Counted from the first letter of the stretch, positions 32,832 through 41,549 are shown. The stretch is DNA of 64,000 nt from Allobosea sp. (GCA_024231975.1 JAAEQB010000034.1:62001-126000); one strand, 5' to 3'. Numbers and translations: made by a program. Notes: generated by a model not told the origin, from the sequence alone.

Positions 32832-34022
32832 GTGTCGACCACTTCCGCAGAGATCAAGCCGGGCAAGGCCTCGCTGCTCTACGACCCGAAGATCCGGGGC
32901 TATGCCTATCAGTTCCTGCTGCTTGCCGTAGTGGGCTTCCTGATCTGGTCCGCCGCCTCGAACGCGATCGAGAACCTCAGGGCGCAGAAGATCGCCTCCG
33001 GCTTCGGCTTCTGGCACAACGCCTCCGGCTTCGACATCAACCAGAAGCTGATACCATACGACGCTTCGAGCGGTACCTATGGCCGCGCCTTCTGGGTCGG
33101 CCTGCTGAACACGCTGCTCGTCGCCTCGATCGGCATCGTGCTCTCGACCTTCCTCGGCTTCTTCGTCGGCGTTGCCCGGCTGTCGAGCAACTGGGTCGTG
33201 TCGAAGATCGCGATGGTCTATGTCGAGGTCATCCGCAACATCCCGCTGCTGCTGCAGTTGTTCTTCTGGTACAACGCGGTGCTGAAGCCGCTGCCCAATC
33301 CGCGCCAGTCGATCGTGCTGCCGGCCGGCGCCCTGCTCAACAACCGCGGCCTCTACATTCCCGATCCGCAGTTCGGCCCCGGCGGCAGCCTGATCATCTG
33401 GGCTTTCCTGATCGGCCTCGTCGCGACCTTCGTCTTCCGCTCCTGGGCCCGCAAGCAGCAGGCCGCGACCGGCAAGCAATATCCGATCGGCCTTGTCGCC
33501 CTTGGCCTGATCGTCGTCCTGCCGACCCTGGTCTATTTCGCCACCGGCCGGCCGATCACCTTCGTCTATCCCGAGCTCGCCGGCTTCAACCTGCGCGGCG
33601 GCATCCAGATCTTCCCGGAATTCGTCGCGCTGCTGATCGGCCTGACGACCTATACCGCCGGCTTCATCGCCGAGGTGGTGCGTGCCGGCATCCTCGCCGT
33701 CTCGAAAGGTCAGACCGAGGCTGCGCATGCGCTCGGCCTGCGGGCAGGGCCGACGCTGAAGCTCGTCGTCATTCCGCAGGCGATGCGGGTGATCATCCCG
33801 CCGCTGACCTCGAACTATCTCAACCTGACCAAGAACTCCTCGCTGGCGGTCGCGATCGGCTATCCCGACCTCGTCCAGGTCTTCACCGGCACGGTGCTGA
33901 ACCAGACCGGCCAGGCGGTCGAGGTCGTCGCGATCACCATGGCGGTCTATCTGACCATCTCGCTGGTCACGTCCTTGTTCATGAATATCTACAACAAGCG
34001 CATGGCGCTGGTGGAACGGTGA
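32832..34022 (+). CDS. aapQ: General L-amino-acid ABC transporter permease AapQ/BztB
   Basis: 396 residues, inner-membrane permease with about eight hydrophobic segments and the His/Glu/Gln-type permease domain split by a large insert, as in AapQ/BztB. RAFWVGLLNTLLVASIGIVL marks the start of the domain, EVIRNIPLLLQLFFWY is the coupling region, and EVVRAGILAVSKGQTEAAHA LG is the EAA motif that contacts the ATPase. The start is a GTG at 32832. It forms a heterodimer with the next gene product. Confidence 0.94.
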   Translation: MSTTSAEIKPGKASLLYDPKIRGYAYQFLLLAVVGFLIWSAASNAIENLRAQKIASGFGFWHNASGFDINQKLIPYDASSGTYGRAFWVGLLNTLLVASIGIVLSTFLGFFVGVARLSSNWVVSKIAMVYVEVIRNIPLLLQLFFWYNAVLKPLPNPRQSIVLPAGALLNNRGLYIPDPQFGPGGSLIIWAFLIGLVATFVFRSWARKQQAATGKQYPIGLVALGLIVVLPTLVYFATGRPITFVYPELAGFNLRGGIQIFPEFVALLIGLTTYTAGFIAEVVRAGILAVSKGQTEAAHALGLRAGPTLKLVVIPQAMRVIIPPLTSNYLNLTKNSSLAVAIGYPDLVQVFTGTVLNQTGQAVEVVAITMAVYLTISLVTSLFMNIYNKRMALVER

Positions 34023-34032
34023 GGGCGCCCCG

Positions 34033-35505
34033 ATGACCGACGCAACCACCGAAATGGCTCCCTTCGCCTTCGTCCGCAAGGAAACGCTGGAGCAGCAGCC
34101 GGCGCCGCTCTCCGTCGCCGGGCCGCTCGCCTGGGTCAGGCAGCACCTGCTCTCCAGCCCGCTCAACATCGCGCTGACCCTGCTCTGCATCTATCTCGTC
34201 GTCGACACCGTGCCGGGGCTGGTCAGGTTCTATTTCCTCGACGCCGTCTGGTCCGGTACCAATCGTGACGCCTGCCTCGCCGAAAAGGTCGGGCGGCCGG
34301 TCGGCGCCTGCTGGGCCTATGTCGCCGACCGCTTCCAGTATTTCATCTATGGCTCCTATCCGATCCCGCAGCGCTGGCGCGTGAACGTCGTCTTCGCCAT
34401 GTTCGCGCTCGGCGTGGTCTGGCTGCTCTGGACGAACGCGCCGAAGAAGAAGCTCGGCATCTTCTTCTTCTTCGTGCTGCTGCCGATCTCGGCCTATATC
34501 CTGCTGCTCGGGGGCCCCGGTGCTGCGAAGCTGCTGGCCTGGGTGTTGCTGCTCTCGGCGCTTGCGATCGTCGCTCTGTTCGTCGTCTCGGCCTACCCAA
34601 ATCTGGCCGGCAATTTCGTCGGCGAGGCCGCGCTGGCCTATGAGATCGCCAAGCCGATTCAAAGCCGGTTCGCCGGGCCCAAGCACCTAGCCTACATGAC
34701 GTTCGCCCTGACCGCCGCCATTGCGCTGCTGGCTTGGCGTGCCCCGGAGGTGTCGCCTGCCGACGAAGCTCTGCTGAGCTTCGTGAACGTCTTTGCGTAC
34801 ATCAAGTATTACTGGTTGCTCCTGGTTTCGGCGATCACTCTGCCGCGGGTCGATACCGGCCTTTGGGGCGGCGTGACCGTCACCTTCCTGATCGCCGCGG
34901 TCGGCATCGTCTTCTCGCTGCCGCTCGGGGTGGTCCTGGCGCTCGGCCGGCGCTCCAAGTTGCCGATCATCCAGCTGCTCTCGGTGATCTTCATCGAGTT
35001 CGTCCGCGGCGTGCCGCTGATCACCGTGCTGTTCATGGCCAACACCATGCTGCCGTTGTTCGTGCCGCAGGAATGGTCGCCGGACCGGCTGCTGCGGCCG
35101 CTGGTCGGTGTCGCGCTCTTCGCGGCCGCCTATATGGCGGAAGTGGTGCGCGGCGGCCTGCAGGCGATGCCCAAGGGCCAGTACGAGGGTGCGATGTCGC
35201 TCGGCCTCGGTTACTGGAGCATGATGCGGCTGATCATCCTGCCGCAGGCGCTTCGGATCGTGATCCCCGGCATCGTCAACACCTTCATTGGGCTGTTCAA
35301 GGATACGACGCTGGTCACCATCGTCGGCATCTTCGACTTCCTGCGCACCATTGAGGCGACGCTCGTCGATCCGACCTGGGCGACGCCGACAACCCGCTCG
35401 ACGGGCTATGCATTCGCCGCGATTTTCTATTTCCTGTGTTGCTGGGGCATGTCGCGCTACTCGATTGCAGTCGAGAAGCGGCTCGCCGCCGGCCAGAAGC
35501 GTTGA
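34033..35505 (+). CDS. aapM: General L-amino-acid ABC transporter permease AapM/BztC
   Basis: 490 residues. It is the longer partner permease: N-terminal membrane segments and a cytoplasmic/periplasmic insert, then the conserved permease domain TGLWGGVTVTFLIAAVGIVF, EFVRGVPLITVLFMANTMLP and the EAA motif EVVRGGLQAMPKGQYEGAMS. The length matches BztC/AapM. It follows the first permease gene by 10 bases and precedes the ATPase gene by 13, so the three are one operon. Confidence 0.94.
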   Translation: MTDATTEMAPFAFVRKETLEQQPAPLSVAGPLAWVRQHLLSSPLNIALTLLCIYLVVDTVPGLVRFYFLDAVWSGTNRDACLAEKVGRPVGACWAYVADRFQYFIYGSYPIPQRWRVNVVFAMFALGVVWLLWTNAPKKKLGIFFFFVLLPISAYILLLGGPGAAKLLAWVLLLSALAIVALFVVSAYPNLAGNFVGEAALAYEIAKPIQSRFAGPKHLAYMTFALTAAIALLAWRAPEVSPADEALLSFVNVFAYIKYYWLLLVSAITLPRVDTGLWGGVTVTFLIAAVGIVFSLPLGVVLALGRRSKLPIIQLLSVIFIEFVRGVPLITVLFMANTMLPLFVPQEWSPDRLLRPLVGVALFAAAYMAEVVRGGLQAMPKGQYEGAMSLGLGYWSMMRLIILPQALRIVIPGIVNTFIGLFKDTTLVTIVGIFDFLRTIEATLVDPTWATPTTRSTGYAFAAIFYFLCCWGMSRYSIAVEKRLAAGQKR

Positions 35506-35518
35506 GGGGATAAAAACG

Positions 35519-36313
35519 ATGTCCATGGCAGAAACCACCAGCACGCGTCCGGCGGCCCTGAAACCGACTGCGCTGAACACGGCGACGGCGGTCGAGATGA
35601 TTGGCGTCAACAAGTGGTACGGCGAGTTCCACGTCCTTCGCGACATCAACCTGAAGGTGTCGCGCGGCGAGAAGCTGGTCATCTGCGGCCCGTCGGGCTC
35701 CGGCAAGTCGACGATGATCCGCTGCATCAACCGGCTCGAGGAGCATCAGAAGGGCCAGATCATCGTCGACGGCACCGAGCTGACCAACGACCTCAAGAAG
35801 ATCGACGAGATCCGCCGCGACGTCGGCATGGTCTTCCAGCACTTCAACCTGTTCCCGCATCTGACGATCTTGGAGAACCTGACGCTGGCTCCGATCTGGG
35901 TGAAGAAGATGCCCAAGAAGGACGCCGAGGAGATCGCGATGCACTACCTCAAGCGCGTCAAGATCCCCGAGCAGGCGGCGAAGTATCCGGGCCAGCTCTC
36001 GGGCGGCCAGCAGCAGCGTGTCGCCATCGCCCGCTCGCTGTGCATGAGCCCGAAGATCATGCTGTTCGACGAGCCGACCTCGGCGCTCGATCCCGAGATG
36101 GTCAAGGAAGTGCTCGACACCATGGTCTCGCTGGCGGTCGAGGGCATGACCATGCTCTGCGTCACCCACGAGATGGGCTTCGCCCGCCAGGTCGCCGACC
36201 GGGTGATCTTCATGGATGCCGGCCAGATCGTCGAGATGAACGAGCCCAACGAGTTCTTCAAGAATCCGCAGCACGAGCGCACCAAGCTCTTCCTCAGCCA
36301 GATCCTGCACTGA
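35519..36313 (+). CDS. aapP: General L-amino-acid ABC transporter ATP-binding protein AapP/BztD
   Basis: 264 residues. Walker A CGPSGSGKST, the Q-loop region VFQHFNLFPHLT, signature LSGGQQQRVAIARSL, Walker B IMLFDEPTSALDPE and the H-loop in VTHEMGFARQ are all present. It powers amino-acid import by the two permeases encoded just upstream. GAGGGGATAAAAACG precedes the ATG at 35519. A terminator hairpin follows the stop, ending the operon. Confidence 0.96.
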   Translation: MSMAETTSTRPAALKPTALNTATAVEMIGVNKWYGEFHVLRDINLKVSRGEKLVICGPSGSGKSTMIRCINRLEEHQKGQIIVDGTELTNDLKKIDEIRRDVGMVFQHFNLFPHLTILENLTLAPIWVKKMPKKDAEEIAMHYLKRVKIPEQAAKYPGQLSGGQQQRVAIARSLCMSPKIMLFDEPTSALDPEMVKEVLDTMVSLAVEGMTMLCVTHEMGFARQVADRVIFMDAGQIVEMNEPNEFFKNPQHERTKLFLSQILH

Positions 36314-36340
36314 TCCGGCAGGCCTGGAATGTCATCGCGG

Positions 36341-36360
36341 CGGCGCCCTCAGGGGCGCCG
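36341..36360 (+). terminator. Terminator after aapP
   Basis: Stem CGGCGCCC/GGGCGCCG with a 4-base loop (TCAG) followed by TTT. It lies 28 bases after the aapP stop. Confidence 0.7.
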
Positions 36361-36472
36361 TTTGCGTCTTGGGCGCTTTGCCCGCCAGACGGAAGATCGC
36401 GGCGGAGTTAGGGGCTCTTAACCCTTCCCGTTCACGAATCGCTTCGATTCGTTTGTATCGGAAGGATGATTC

Positions 36473-36778
36473 ATGAAGCGCCTGATTCCCGCTCTGGTGG
36501 CGACGCTGCTGGCAAGCGGCGCAGCCTACGCGCAGTCGATCAATATCGGTCCCGGCGGCATCTCGGTCGATCCGCGCACGCCGCACCAGCGCGCCGTCGA
36601 TCGCGAGATCCGGCATGAGGAGCGCATGCGCGAGCGCGATCGCTGGGAACGCCGCCGCGAGATGGAGCGCCGCCGCGCCTGGCGCGACGAGCGTCGCGGC
36701 GAGCGCTGCCGCACCGTGACCACCACGGAGGAGACGCGCCGCGGGCTCGTCAAGCGCACCACCCGCGTCTGCGATTGA
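36473..36778 (+). CDS. Small secreted Arg-rich protein, tandem copy 1
   Basis: 101 residues. A signal peptide (MKRLIPALVATLLASGAAYA) is followed by INIGPGGISVDPRTPHQRAV and a strongly basic Arg/Glu-rich helix (RERDRWERRREMERRR), ending with two cysteines (GERCRT and RVCD). GGAAGG precedes the ATG. A paralogue follows 160 bp downstream with the same GPGG...DPRTPHQRA core. Similar short proteins with GPGG motifs occur in Hyphomicrobiales. Function is unknown; a periplasmic nucleic-acid or polyanion-binding role is only a guess. Confidence 0.75.
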   Translation: MKRLIPALVATLLASGAAYAQSINIGPGGISVDPRTPHQRAVDREIRHEERMRERDRWERRREMERRRAWRDERRGERCRTVTTTEETRRGLVKRTTRVCD

Positions 36779-36802
36779 GCAAGGCGGCAGCCGCCCTTCG
36801 AG

Positions 36803-36833
36803 CCCGGCATCCCCCGATGCCGGGTTTTCTTTT
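36803..36833 (+). terminator. Terminator after secreted Arg-rich protein 1
   Basis: Perfect 9-bp stem CCCGGCATC/GATGCCGGG with loop CCCC (36803-36824), followed by TTTTCTTTT. It is 24 bases after the stop. Confidence 0.85.
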
Positions 36834-36876
36834 GCCTGGCCTCCGGATGCTTTTCTTTTGCCTGGCCTCCGGATGC
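36825..36876 (+). repeat. Perfect 26-bp tandem duplication spanning the terminator T-tract
   Basis: Bases 36825-36850 and 36851-36876 are identical, each starting TTTTCTTTTGCCTGG and ending CTCCGGATGC. The first copy begins with the T-tract of the terminator. The hairpin itself is not duplicated. Slippage or unequal crossover is the likely origin. Confidence 0.9.
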
Positions 36877-36938
36877 TCCCGAAAGGGAACCTTTGCCGGC
36901 GCGCGCGGTTGCTTTTCCCAACACAGGAGGAAAAGCCG

Positions 36939-37208
36939 ATGAAACTGCTAGCATCGACCCTTGCCGCCGGCCTGCTGCTCGCTGGCTCCAGTGCCTTCGC
37001 GCAGTCCGTCGATATCGGGCCGGGCGGCGTCAGGATCGATCCGCGCACGCCGCATCAGCGCGCGATGGATCGCGAGGATCGCTGGCGCGAGCGTGATCGC
37101 TGGGAGCGGCGCCGGGCTTATCGCGCCGAGCGCGATTGCCGCACCGAGACGCGGATTCGCGAAACCCCGCGTGGGGAGGTGCGCCGCACCGTGCGGGTCT
37201 GTGATTAA
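36939..37208 (+). CDS. Small secreted Arg-rich protein, tandem copy 2
   Basis: 89 residues. The signal peptide (cleavage near SSAFAQS) is followed by VDIGPGGVRIDPRTPHQRAM, a basic Arg/Glu-rich stretch and a C-terminal part with two cysteines (ERDCRT and RVCD), as in copy 1. The middle helix is shorter than in copy 1. AGGAGG lies 8 bases before the ATG. The gene ends in its own terminator. The duplication with conserved cysteines suggests both are functional. Confidence 0.78.
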   Translation: MKLLASTLAAGLLLAGSSAFAQSVDIGPGGVRIDPRTPHQRAMDREDRWRERDRWERRRAYRAERDCRTETRIRETPRGEVRRTVRVCD

Positions 37209-37237
37209 GTCGAGTTGAGTTGCGTAGCGTAAACGAG

Positions 37238-37266
37238 ACCGCCGCACCCAGTCGGTGCGGCGGTCT
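37238..37266. terminator. Strong terminator hairpin between convergent genes
   Basis: Perfect 12-bp stem GACCGCCGCACC/GGTGCGGCGGTC with loop CAGTC, followed on the plus strand by TTGTTTGTTT. It ends the Arg-rich protein gene and lies 17 bases from the stop of the convergent GDPD gene, which it may also serve. Confidence 0.85.
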
Positions 37267-37283
37267 TGTTTGTTTGCCGGCTG

Positions 37284-38444
37284 TTACTTGGCGTTGCGCG
37301 CCTTCACGGCCTGGTCGGGGAAGTCCGAGAACAGCCCGTCGATGCCCAGCGCCAGGTAGGCCTTGTACTCGGCCGCCGGGTCGCCCTTGAAGTCGGAGGC
37401 GAGGCGCTTGGGCTCGCTGCGGAAAGTCCAGGTATGGACGAAGAGCCCGACCGCATGGGCGTTCTTCACCACCTCGGTCGGCGGCAGCAGCACGCGGTCG
37501 CGTTCGTCGATCGCGCCGTCGCCATTCAGGTCGCGCGGCTTGCCATCGTCGCCGAGCACCTGCTTCGCTGGCATCAGATAGGGCTTCCAGGGGCCGATGC
37601 CGTCGGCATAGGTCTTGACCTCCTTCAGCCCCTCGGCAGTGACGAGATCCTTGAAGCTGCGCTTGTCGCCGGTGACGACGAAGTCGTAGGGCTTGTCGAA
37701 CGGCGCGGCGAGCACGATGCCGCCATCCTTGTCGACATCGTCGGCATCGACGAGCTGGATCAGGCGCAGCTGCGTCTTGCCGCGCAGATATTTGAGATTG
37801 GCGGTCTCGAAGCTCTGGATGATCACCGGCGAGGTCTTCTCGCTCCAGCCGGCGGCCTTCAACTGGTCGAGCAGCTTGTCCTCGATCGCCAGTCCCATGG
37901 CCGAGTGATAGGTCGAGTGCTTGATCTCCGGGTAGATGCCGATGGTGCGGCCGGTGCGGGCGCTCTCCGCCTTGGCGAGGTCGATGACCTGCTGCAGCGT
38001 CGGGATCTCGTATTTGCCGTTGTGCGACTGGTCGCGCTCGGGGAACGCCTGCTTGGCGCGCAGCGTCTTGAGCTCGGCGAGGGTGAAGTCGGAGGCGAAC
38101 CAGTCATTGGTGTCGACGCCGTCGACCTTGCGGCTCGTCTTGCGCGCGGCGAATTCCGGGCGGGTCGAGACGTCGGTGGTGCCCGACATCATCGGCTCGT
38201 GACGGACGACGAGATGGCCGTCCTTGGTCGAGACGAGATCGGGCTCGATGAAGTCGGCTCCCTGTTCGATCGCAAGCTTGTAGCCTTCGAGAGTGTGCTC
38301 GGGCAGGTAGCCGCTGGCGCCACGATGGCCGACGATCAAGGCAGGCTTGCCGTCGAGGGTGGCGGCCGTCTGCGCCTGCACGGCCGGCGCCTGCAGCGCC
38401 AGCGCAGAGAGAAGCGATGTCGAGAGAAGGAGGTTCTTCAGCAT
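37284..38444 (-). CDS. Periplasmic glycerophosphodiester phosphodiesterase (GlpQ-like)
   Basis: 386 residues. A signal peptide (cleavage near AVQAQTA) leads to a GDPD TIM-barrel: HRGASGYLPEHT with the first catalytic His, FIEPDLVSTKDGHLVVRHEP with metal-binding Glu and Asp and the second His, and EIKHSTYH. The insert DLNGDGAIDERD looks like a calcium-binding loop of the EF-hand or dockerin type. The enzyme hydrolyses glycerophosphodiesters to glycerol-3-phosphate and an alcohol outside the cytoplasm. The ATG at 38444 is fixed by the signal peptide. Confidence 0.92.
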   Translation of the reverse strand: MLKNLLLSTSLLSALALQAPAVQAQTAATLDGKPALIVGHRGASGYLPEHTLEGYKLAIEQGADFIEPDLVSTKDGHLVVRHEPMMSGTTDVSTRPEFAARKTSRKVDGVDTNDWFASDFTLAELKTLRAKQAFPERDQSHNGKYEIPTLQQVIDLAKAESARTGRTIGIYPEIKHSTYHSAMGLAIEDKLLDQLKAAGWSEKTSPVIIQSFETANLKYLRGKTQLRLIQLVDADDVDKDGGIVLAAPFDKPYDFVVTGDKRSFKDLVTAEGLKEVKTYADGIGPWKPYLMPAKQVLGDDGKPRDLNGDGAIDERDRVLLPPTEVVKNAHAVGLFVHTWTFRSEPKRLASDFKGDPAAEYKAYLALGIDGLFSDFPDQAVKARNAK

Positions 38445-38675
38445 GGTTTGACCTAGTCTCGCGGAAATGCGCACGACCTTATGGCAGCGGATATGACATG
38501 GCCATGAAAGCGAGAGTTCAGATTCGCCGAAAGCGTCGTGGCTCTCGTGCGGATTTGGGGTGGCCGGGTATCGGCTCGGGTGCCGGTTCGCGCCGCACGC
38601 GAATCTCGGCACTGCAGACAGAAGCGGACCGGGACCTTCCGCAAGCTGGCCGGGTTTCGAACGAGCAGAGACATC

Positions 38676-39296
38676 ATGGCTGAGCGACGATATGGCGAAC
38701 CCGCCCCCAAGACGGTCGAAACGATTGCCGGTGCGGATTGGTATGGCGACGAGCTCGATCGGCGACGCTTTCAAAACACGCTGTTTGCCGATCTCGACCT
38801 GAGCGAGGCCCGGAACACCGGCTGCGTCTTCAATGAATGCACCTTTCGCCGGGCGCGCTTCAATGGCTCTGCGCATCACAGCGCCGCTTTCGTGAACTGC
38901 ACCTTCGCCGCCTGCAATTTCTTCGACAGCACCTTCACGGAATGCAAATTCGTCGGCAGCATGTTCGACGGCTGTCAGTTCGACAGCATGCAGGTCGTCG
39001 ATGGCGACTGGTCCTTCGTCGGCCTCCCCGGTGCGGATTTGCGGAAAGCGCGCTTCCGCGGCACCCGATTGCGGGAAGCCGACCTGACCGGCGCGCGCTG
39101 CCAGGATGGCTCGATCCGGGAGGTCGATTTGTCCGGAGCCTGGCTGCACGGCGCCGATTTTTCGAATTGTGATCTGCGAGGAAGCGATCTGAGTGCGCTG
39201 GAGCCCGCCAACACGCAGCTCGGCGGCGCGATCATCACGATCGACCAGACTATTGTCATTGCCAGGGCTCTGGGCCTGGACGTTCGCAGAAAGTGA
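38676..39296 (+). CDS. Pentapeptide-repeat protein of the Qnr/McbG type
   Basis: 206 residues built mainly of A(D/N)LxX-type five-residue repeats: FNECTFRRARFNGS, FVNCTFAACNFFDSTF and ADLRKARFRGTRLREADLTG, predicting a right-handed quadrilateral helix that mimics DNA. It ends in a helix (TIVIARALGLDV), as Qnr proteins do for dimerisation. Length is close to Qnr (about 218). Family members such as Qnr, McbG and MfpA protect or bind DNA gyrase. Chromosomal homologues often have other or unknown roles, so no resistance is claimed. The ATG at 38676 is chosen; upstream in-frame sequence lacks repeats. Confidence 0.75.
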   Translation: MAERRYGEPAPKTVETIAGADWYGDELDRRRFQNTLFADLDLSEARNTGCVFNECTFRRARFNGSAHHSAAFVNCTFAACNFFDSTFTECKFVGSMFDGCQFDSMQVVDGDWSFVGLPGADLRKARFRGTRLREADLTGARCQDGSIREVDLSGAWLHGADFSNCDLRGSDLSALEPANTQLGGAIITIDQTIVIARALGLDVRRK

Positions 39297-39354
39297 CCGC
39301 TATCCGAGCGCAAGCGTGTTCCGATTGCTTGCTCTGTCGTCTCGCCAAGAAAAA

Positions 39355-39382
39355 GCCCGCCTCGGCAGAGGCCGAAGCGGGC
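39355..39382 (-). terminator. Terminator of the small lipoprotein gene
   Basis: A 12-bp stem with loop CTCT (minus strand), fully paired on the minus strand through one G-T pair but mismatched on the plus strand, followed by TTTTTCTT on the minus strand. It therefore serves the minus-strand gene ending at 39454. Confidence 0.85.
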
Positions 39383-39453
39383 TTCACGTGGTCGCTGACG
39401 TGAACGGGATCGGCCAGTCGCGGCGCCGCCGGCCTGTCCCGTTCAGCGAAATC

Positions 39454-39591
39454 TCAGCGGCGGCCTTCCAGCGTGGTCTTGGCGTCCAGGCGCTTGGCCG
39501 GCGGCGGCGTGGTGTCGACCGGCTGGGTGGCACAGGCGGCGAGCGACAGACAGAACAGGCCGGCGAGAGCGAGGCGGGAGAGGGCGGTCAT
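39454..39591 (-). CDS. Very small lipoprotein (45 residues)
   Basis: The frame reads MTALSRLALAGLFCLSLAAC and then ATQPVDTTPPPAKRLDAKT, ending in GRR. The hydrophobic leader ends in lipobox SLAAC, so Cys20 would be lipidated, leaving a 26-residue Pro/Thr-rich mature peptide. A dedicated rho-independent terminator follows 72 bases downstream, which supports a real gene. It is divergent from the rRNA methyltransferase gene. Function is unknown. Confidence 0.75.
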   Translation of the reverse strand: MTALSRLALAGLFCLSLAACATQPVDTTPPPAKRLDAKTTLEGRR

Positions 39592-39747
39592 TGCAGGGAT
39601 CCCAGGCGGTTGGCGTTGCGGAAGGAGTTGTATCGTCTTGCGCCCTGTGGGACGAGGGCGTCAAGGGTCCCGTCGCGCTTCGGAATCGTTCCAGATCGCG
39701 ACGGCCCTGAGAGCCGCAATGCAGAGCAGTGACAGGAATCGCCGGAC

Positions 39748-41046
39748 ATGACCCCCGCCGCCCGCATCAGCGCCGCCATCGAAGTCCTGGCGGACCTGAT
39801 CGAGCGTCGGCGCCCAGCGGCCGATGCGCTGAAGGATTGGGGTCTGTCGCGCCGCTTCGCCGGCTCGAAGGACCGCGCCGCCGTTGCTTCGCTGGTTTAT
39901 GACGCATTGCGCCGCCGGGCTTCCTCCGCCCATGCGCTCGGCGAGGAGACGCCGCGGGCGCTGGTCCTCGGCATGCTGGTCAGCCAGCGGGGCCTCGGAG
40001 TCGAGGAGATCGCCGAGCTCTTCAACGGCCAGAACCACGCCCCCGCGCTGCTGACCGAGTTCGAGGTCGCGGGGCTTGCCGCCTACGACCTCAACGCTGC
40101 GCCCGGCTGGGCGCGGGCCGATGTGCCGGACTGGCTCTGGCCCTCCTTCATGGCCGGCTTCGGCGACGATGCGGTCGCGGAAGGGCAGGCCTTGGCGGGC
40201 AGGGCGCCGGCCGATATCCGCACGAACCGGCTGAAGACTGACCGCGACAGACTGCGCGCCGCGCTGGCGCATCTTAACCCCGAGCCGGGCGCCTGGTCGC
40301 CCGATGCCTTGCGCTTCCTGCCTGGCCCCGATGGCCGCGGCCCGTCGCTGCAGAGCGAGCCGAGCTTCTTCAACGGCGAGTTCGAGATCCAGGATGAAGG
40401 CTCGCAGCTCGTCACCCTGCTCGCCGGTGCGCAGCCCGGCATGGCCGTGGTCGACCTCTGCGCCGGCGCCGGCGGCAAGACCCTGGCGCTCGCCGCTGTG
40501 CTCGGGGGCAAGGGCCGCATCTTCGCCACCGATCTCGACAGCCGCCGGCTGGCGCCGCTGCATGACCGGCTCACCCGCTCGGGAGCCGGCAATGTCGAGG
40601 TCCGCGTGCCCAGGAGCCGTGGCCATGACGCCCTTGCCGATCTCACCGGCACGATCGATCTCGTTCTCGTCGATGCGCCCTGCACCGGCTCCGGCACCTG
40701 GCGGCGCAATCCTGATGCGAAATGGCGGGTGCGCCCCGGCGCGTTGGCCGAGCGCGTCAAGGAGCAGGCGCAGGTGCTGGGCCGCGCCGCCAGCCTGGTC
40801 AAGCCGGGCGGGCGCATCGCCTACATCACCTGCTCGATGCTGCCGGAGGAGAACGACGGCGCGGTCGAGGCCTTCCTGGCGCGCCATGCCGGGTTCGTGC
40901 CGGTGGCGACGCGCTCGTTGCTCGATACCGGCGAGGTCGATTTCGGCTTGCTCGCCCGCTTCGCCACGCGCTTCGGCCTGCAACTCTCGCCGCGCCGGAC
41001 CGGGACCGACGGATTCTATCTGAGCTGCCTTGCGGCGCCGGCATGA
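39748..41046 (+). CDS. RsmB/NOP family 16S rRNA (cytosine-C5) methyltransferase
   Basis: 432 residues. The N-terminal third is a NusB/RsmB-like helical domain (SKDRAAVASLVYDALRRR). The C-terminal SAM-dependent domain shows VVDLCAGAGGKTLALAA (motif I), motif IV DAPCTGSGTWRRNPDAKW and TCSMLPEEN with the catalytic Cys of motif VI. RsmB methylates C967 of 16S rRNA in E. coli; the alphaproteobacterial target is probably equivalent. AGGAATC lies before the ATG. Confidence 0.92.
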   Translation: MTPAARISAAIEVLADLIERRRPAADALKDWGLSRRFAGSKDRAAVASLVYDALRRRASSAHALGEETPRALVLGMLVSQRGLGVEEIAELFNGQNHAPALLTEFEVAGLAAYDLNAAPGWARADVPDWLWPSFMAGFGDDAVAEGQALAGRAPADIRTNRLKTDRDRLRAALAHLNPEPGAWSPDALRFLPGPDGRGPSLQSEPSFFNGEFEIQDEGSQLVTLLAGAQPGMAVVDLCAGAGGKTLALAAVLGGKGRIFATDLDSRRLAPLHDRLTRSGAGNVEVRVPRSRGHDALADLTGTIDLVLVDAPCTGSGTWRRNPDAKWRVRPGALAERVKEQAQVLGRAASLVKPGGRIAYITCSMLPEENDGAVEAFLARHAGFVPVATRSLLDTGEVDFGLLARFATRFGLQLSPRRTGTDGFYLSCLAAPA

Positions 41047-41163
41047 CCATCGCCGCAACGCGACGGCGGTATCAATCCTGTCCCTGAGGGCACGATTTGT
41101 GCGTCTTGCGCCGGGCGGGCTGGGGCGGCATCTCCGGTACTTTCCTCAGCCAAGGTGCCGACC

Positions 41164-41475
41164 ATGACGCCCCTCATCGACGAGACTCTGGTTTCAATCG
41201 CAGTCCTCAAGGCAAAGTCCGGTCAACGAGAGGCGTTGCGCGAGAGCCTGCTCGCGTTGATCGAGCCGACGCGGGCCGAACCGGGCTGCCTCGACTATGT
41301 GCTGTTCGAATTGCGTGACGAGCCCGGCACCTTCTACATGCGAGAGGCGTTCACGAATTCTGCCACCCTAGAGCTCCACAAGGCGGCGCCGCATTTCCAG
41401 GCCTTTGCCGCTAGGGCCGGTAACCTCCTGGCTGAGCCGCTGCGACTGGTCTTTCTTGAGCGCGTCTCGTCGTGA
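41164..41475 (+). CDS. Antibiotic biosynthesis monooxygenase-domain (YgiN-like) protein
   Basis: 103 residues with the ABM ferredoxin-like fold: ETLVSIAVLKAKSGQREALR, EPGCLDYVLFELRDEPGTFY and HKAAPHFQAFAARA. Such small dimeric proteins include quinol monooxygenase YgiN and other cofactor-free oxidases; the substrate cannot be told. The ATG at 41164 follows AAGG; a GTG three codons upstream is also possible. It sits between an rRNA methyltransferase and guaA. Confidence 0.85.
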   Translation: MTPLIDETLVSIAVLKAKSGQREALRESLLALIEPTRAEPGCLDYVLFELRDEPGTFYMREAFTNSATLELHKAAPHFQAFAARAGNLLAEPLRLVFLERVSS

Positions 41476-41549
41476 GGCTTCTCGCAATGCCGGCCTGATC
41501 CGCTCTCAGCGCCGTTGCGCGCTCGCGCGCGATGGCGTAACCGGGCGCG

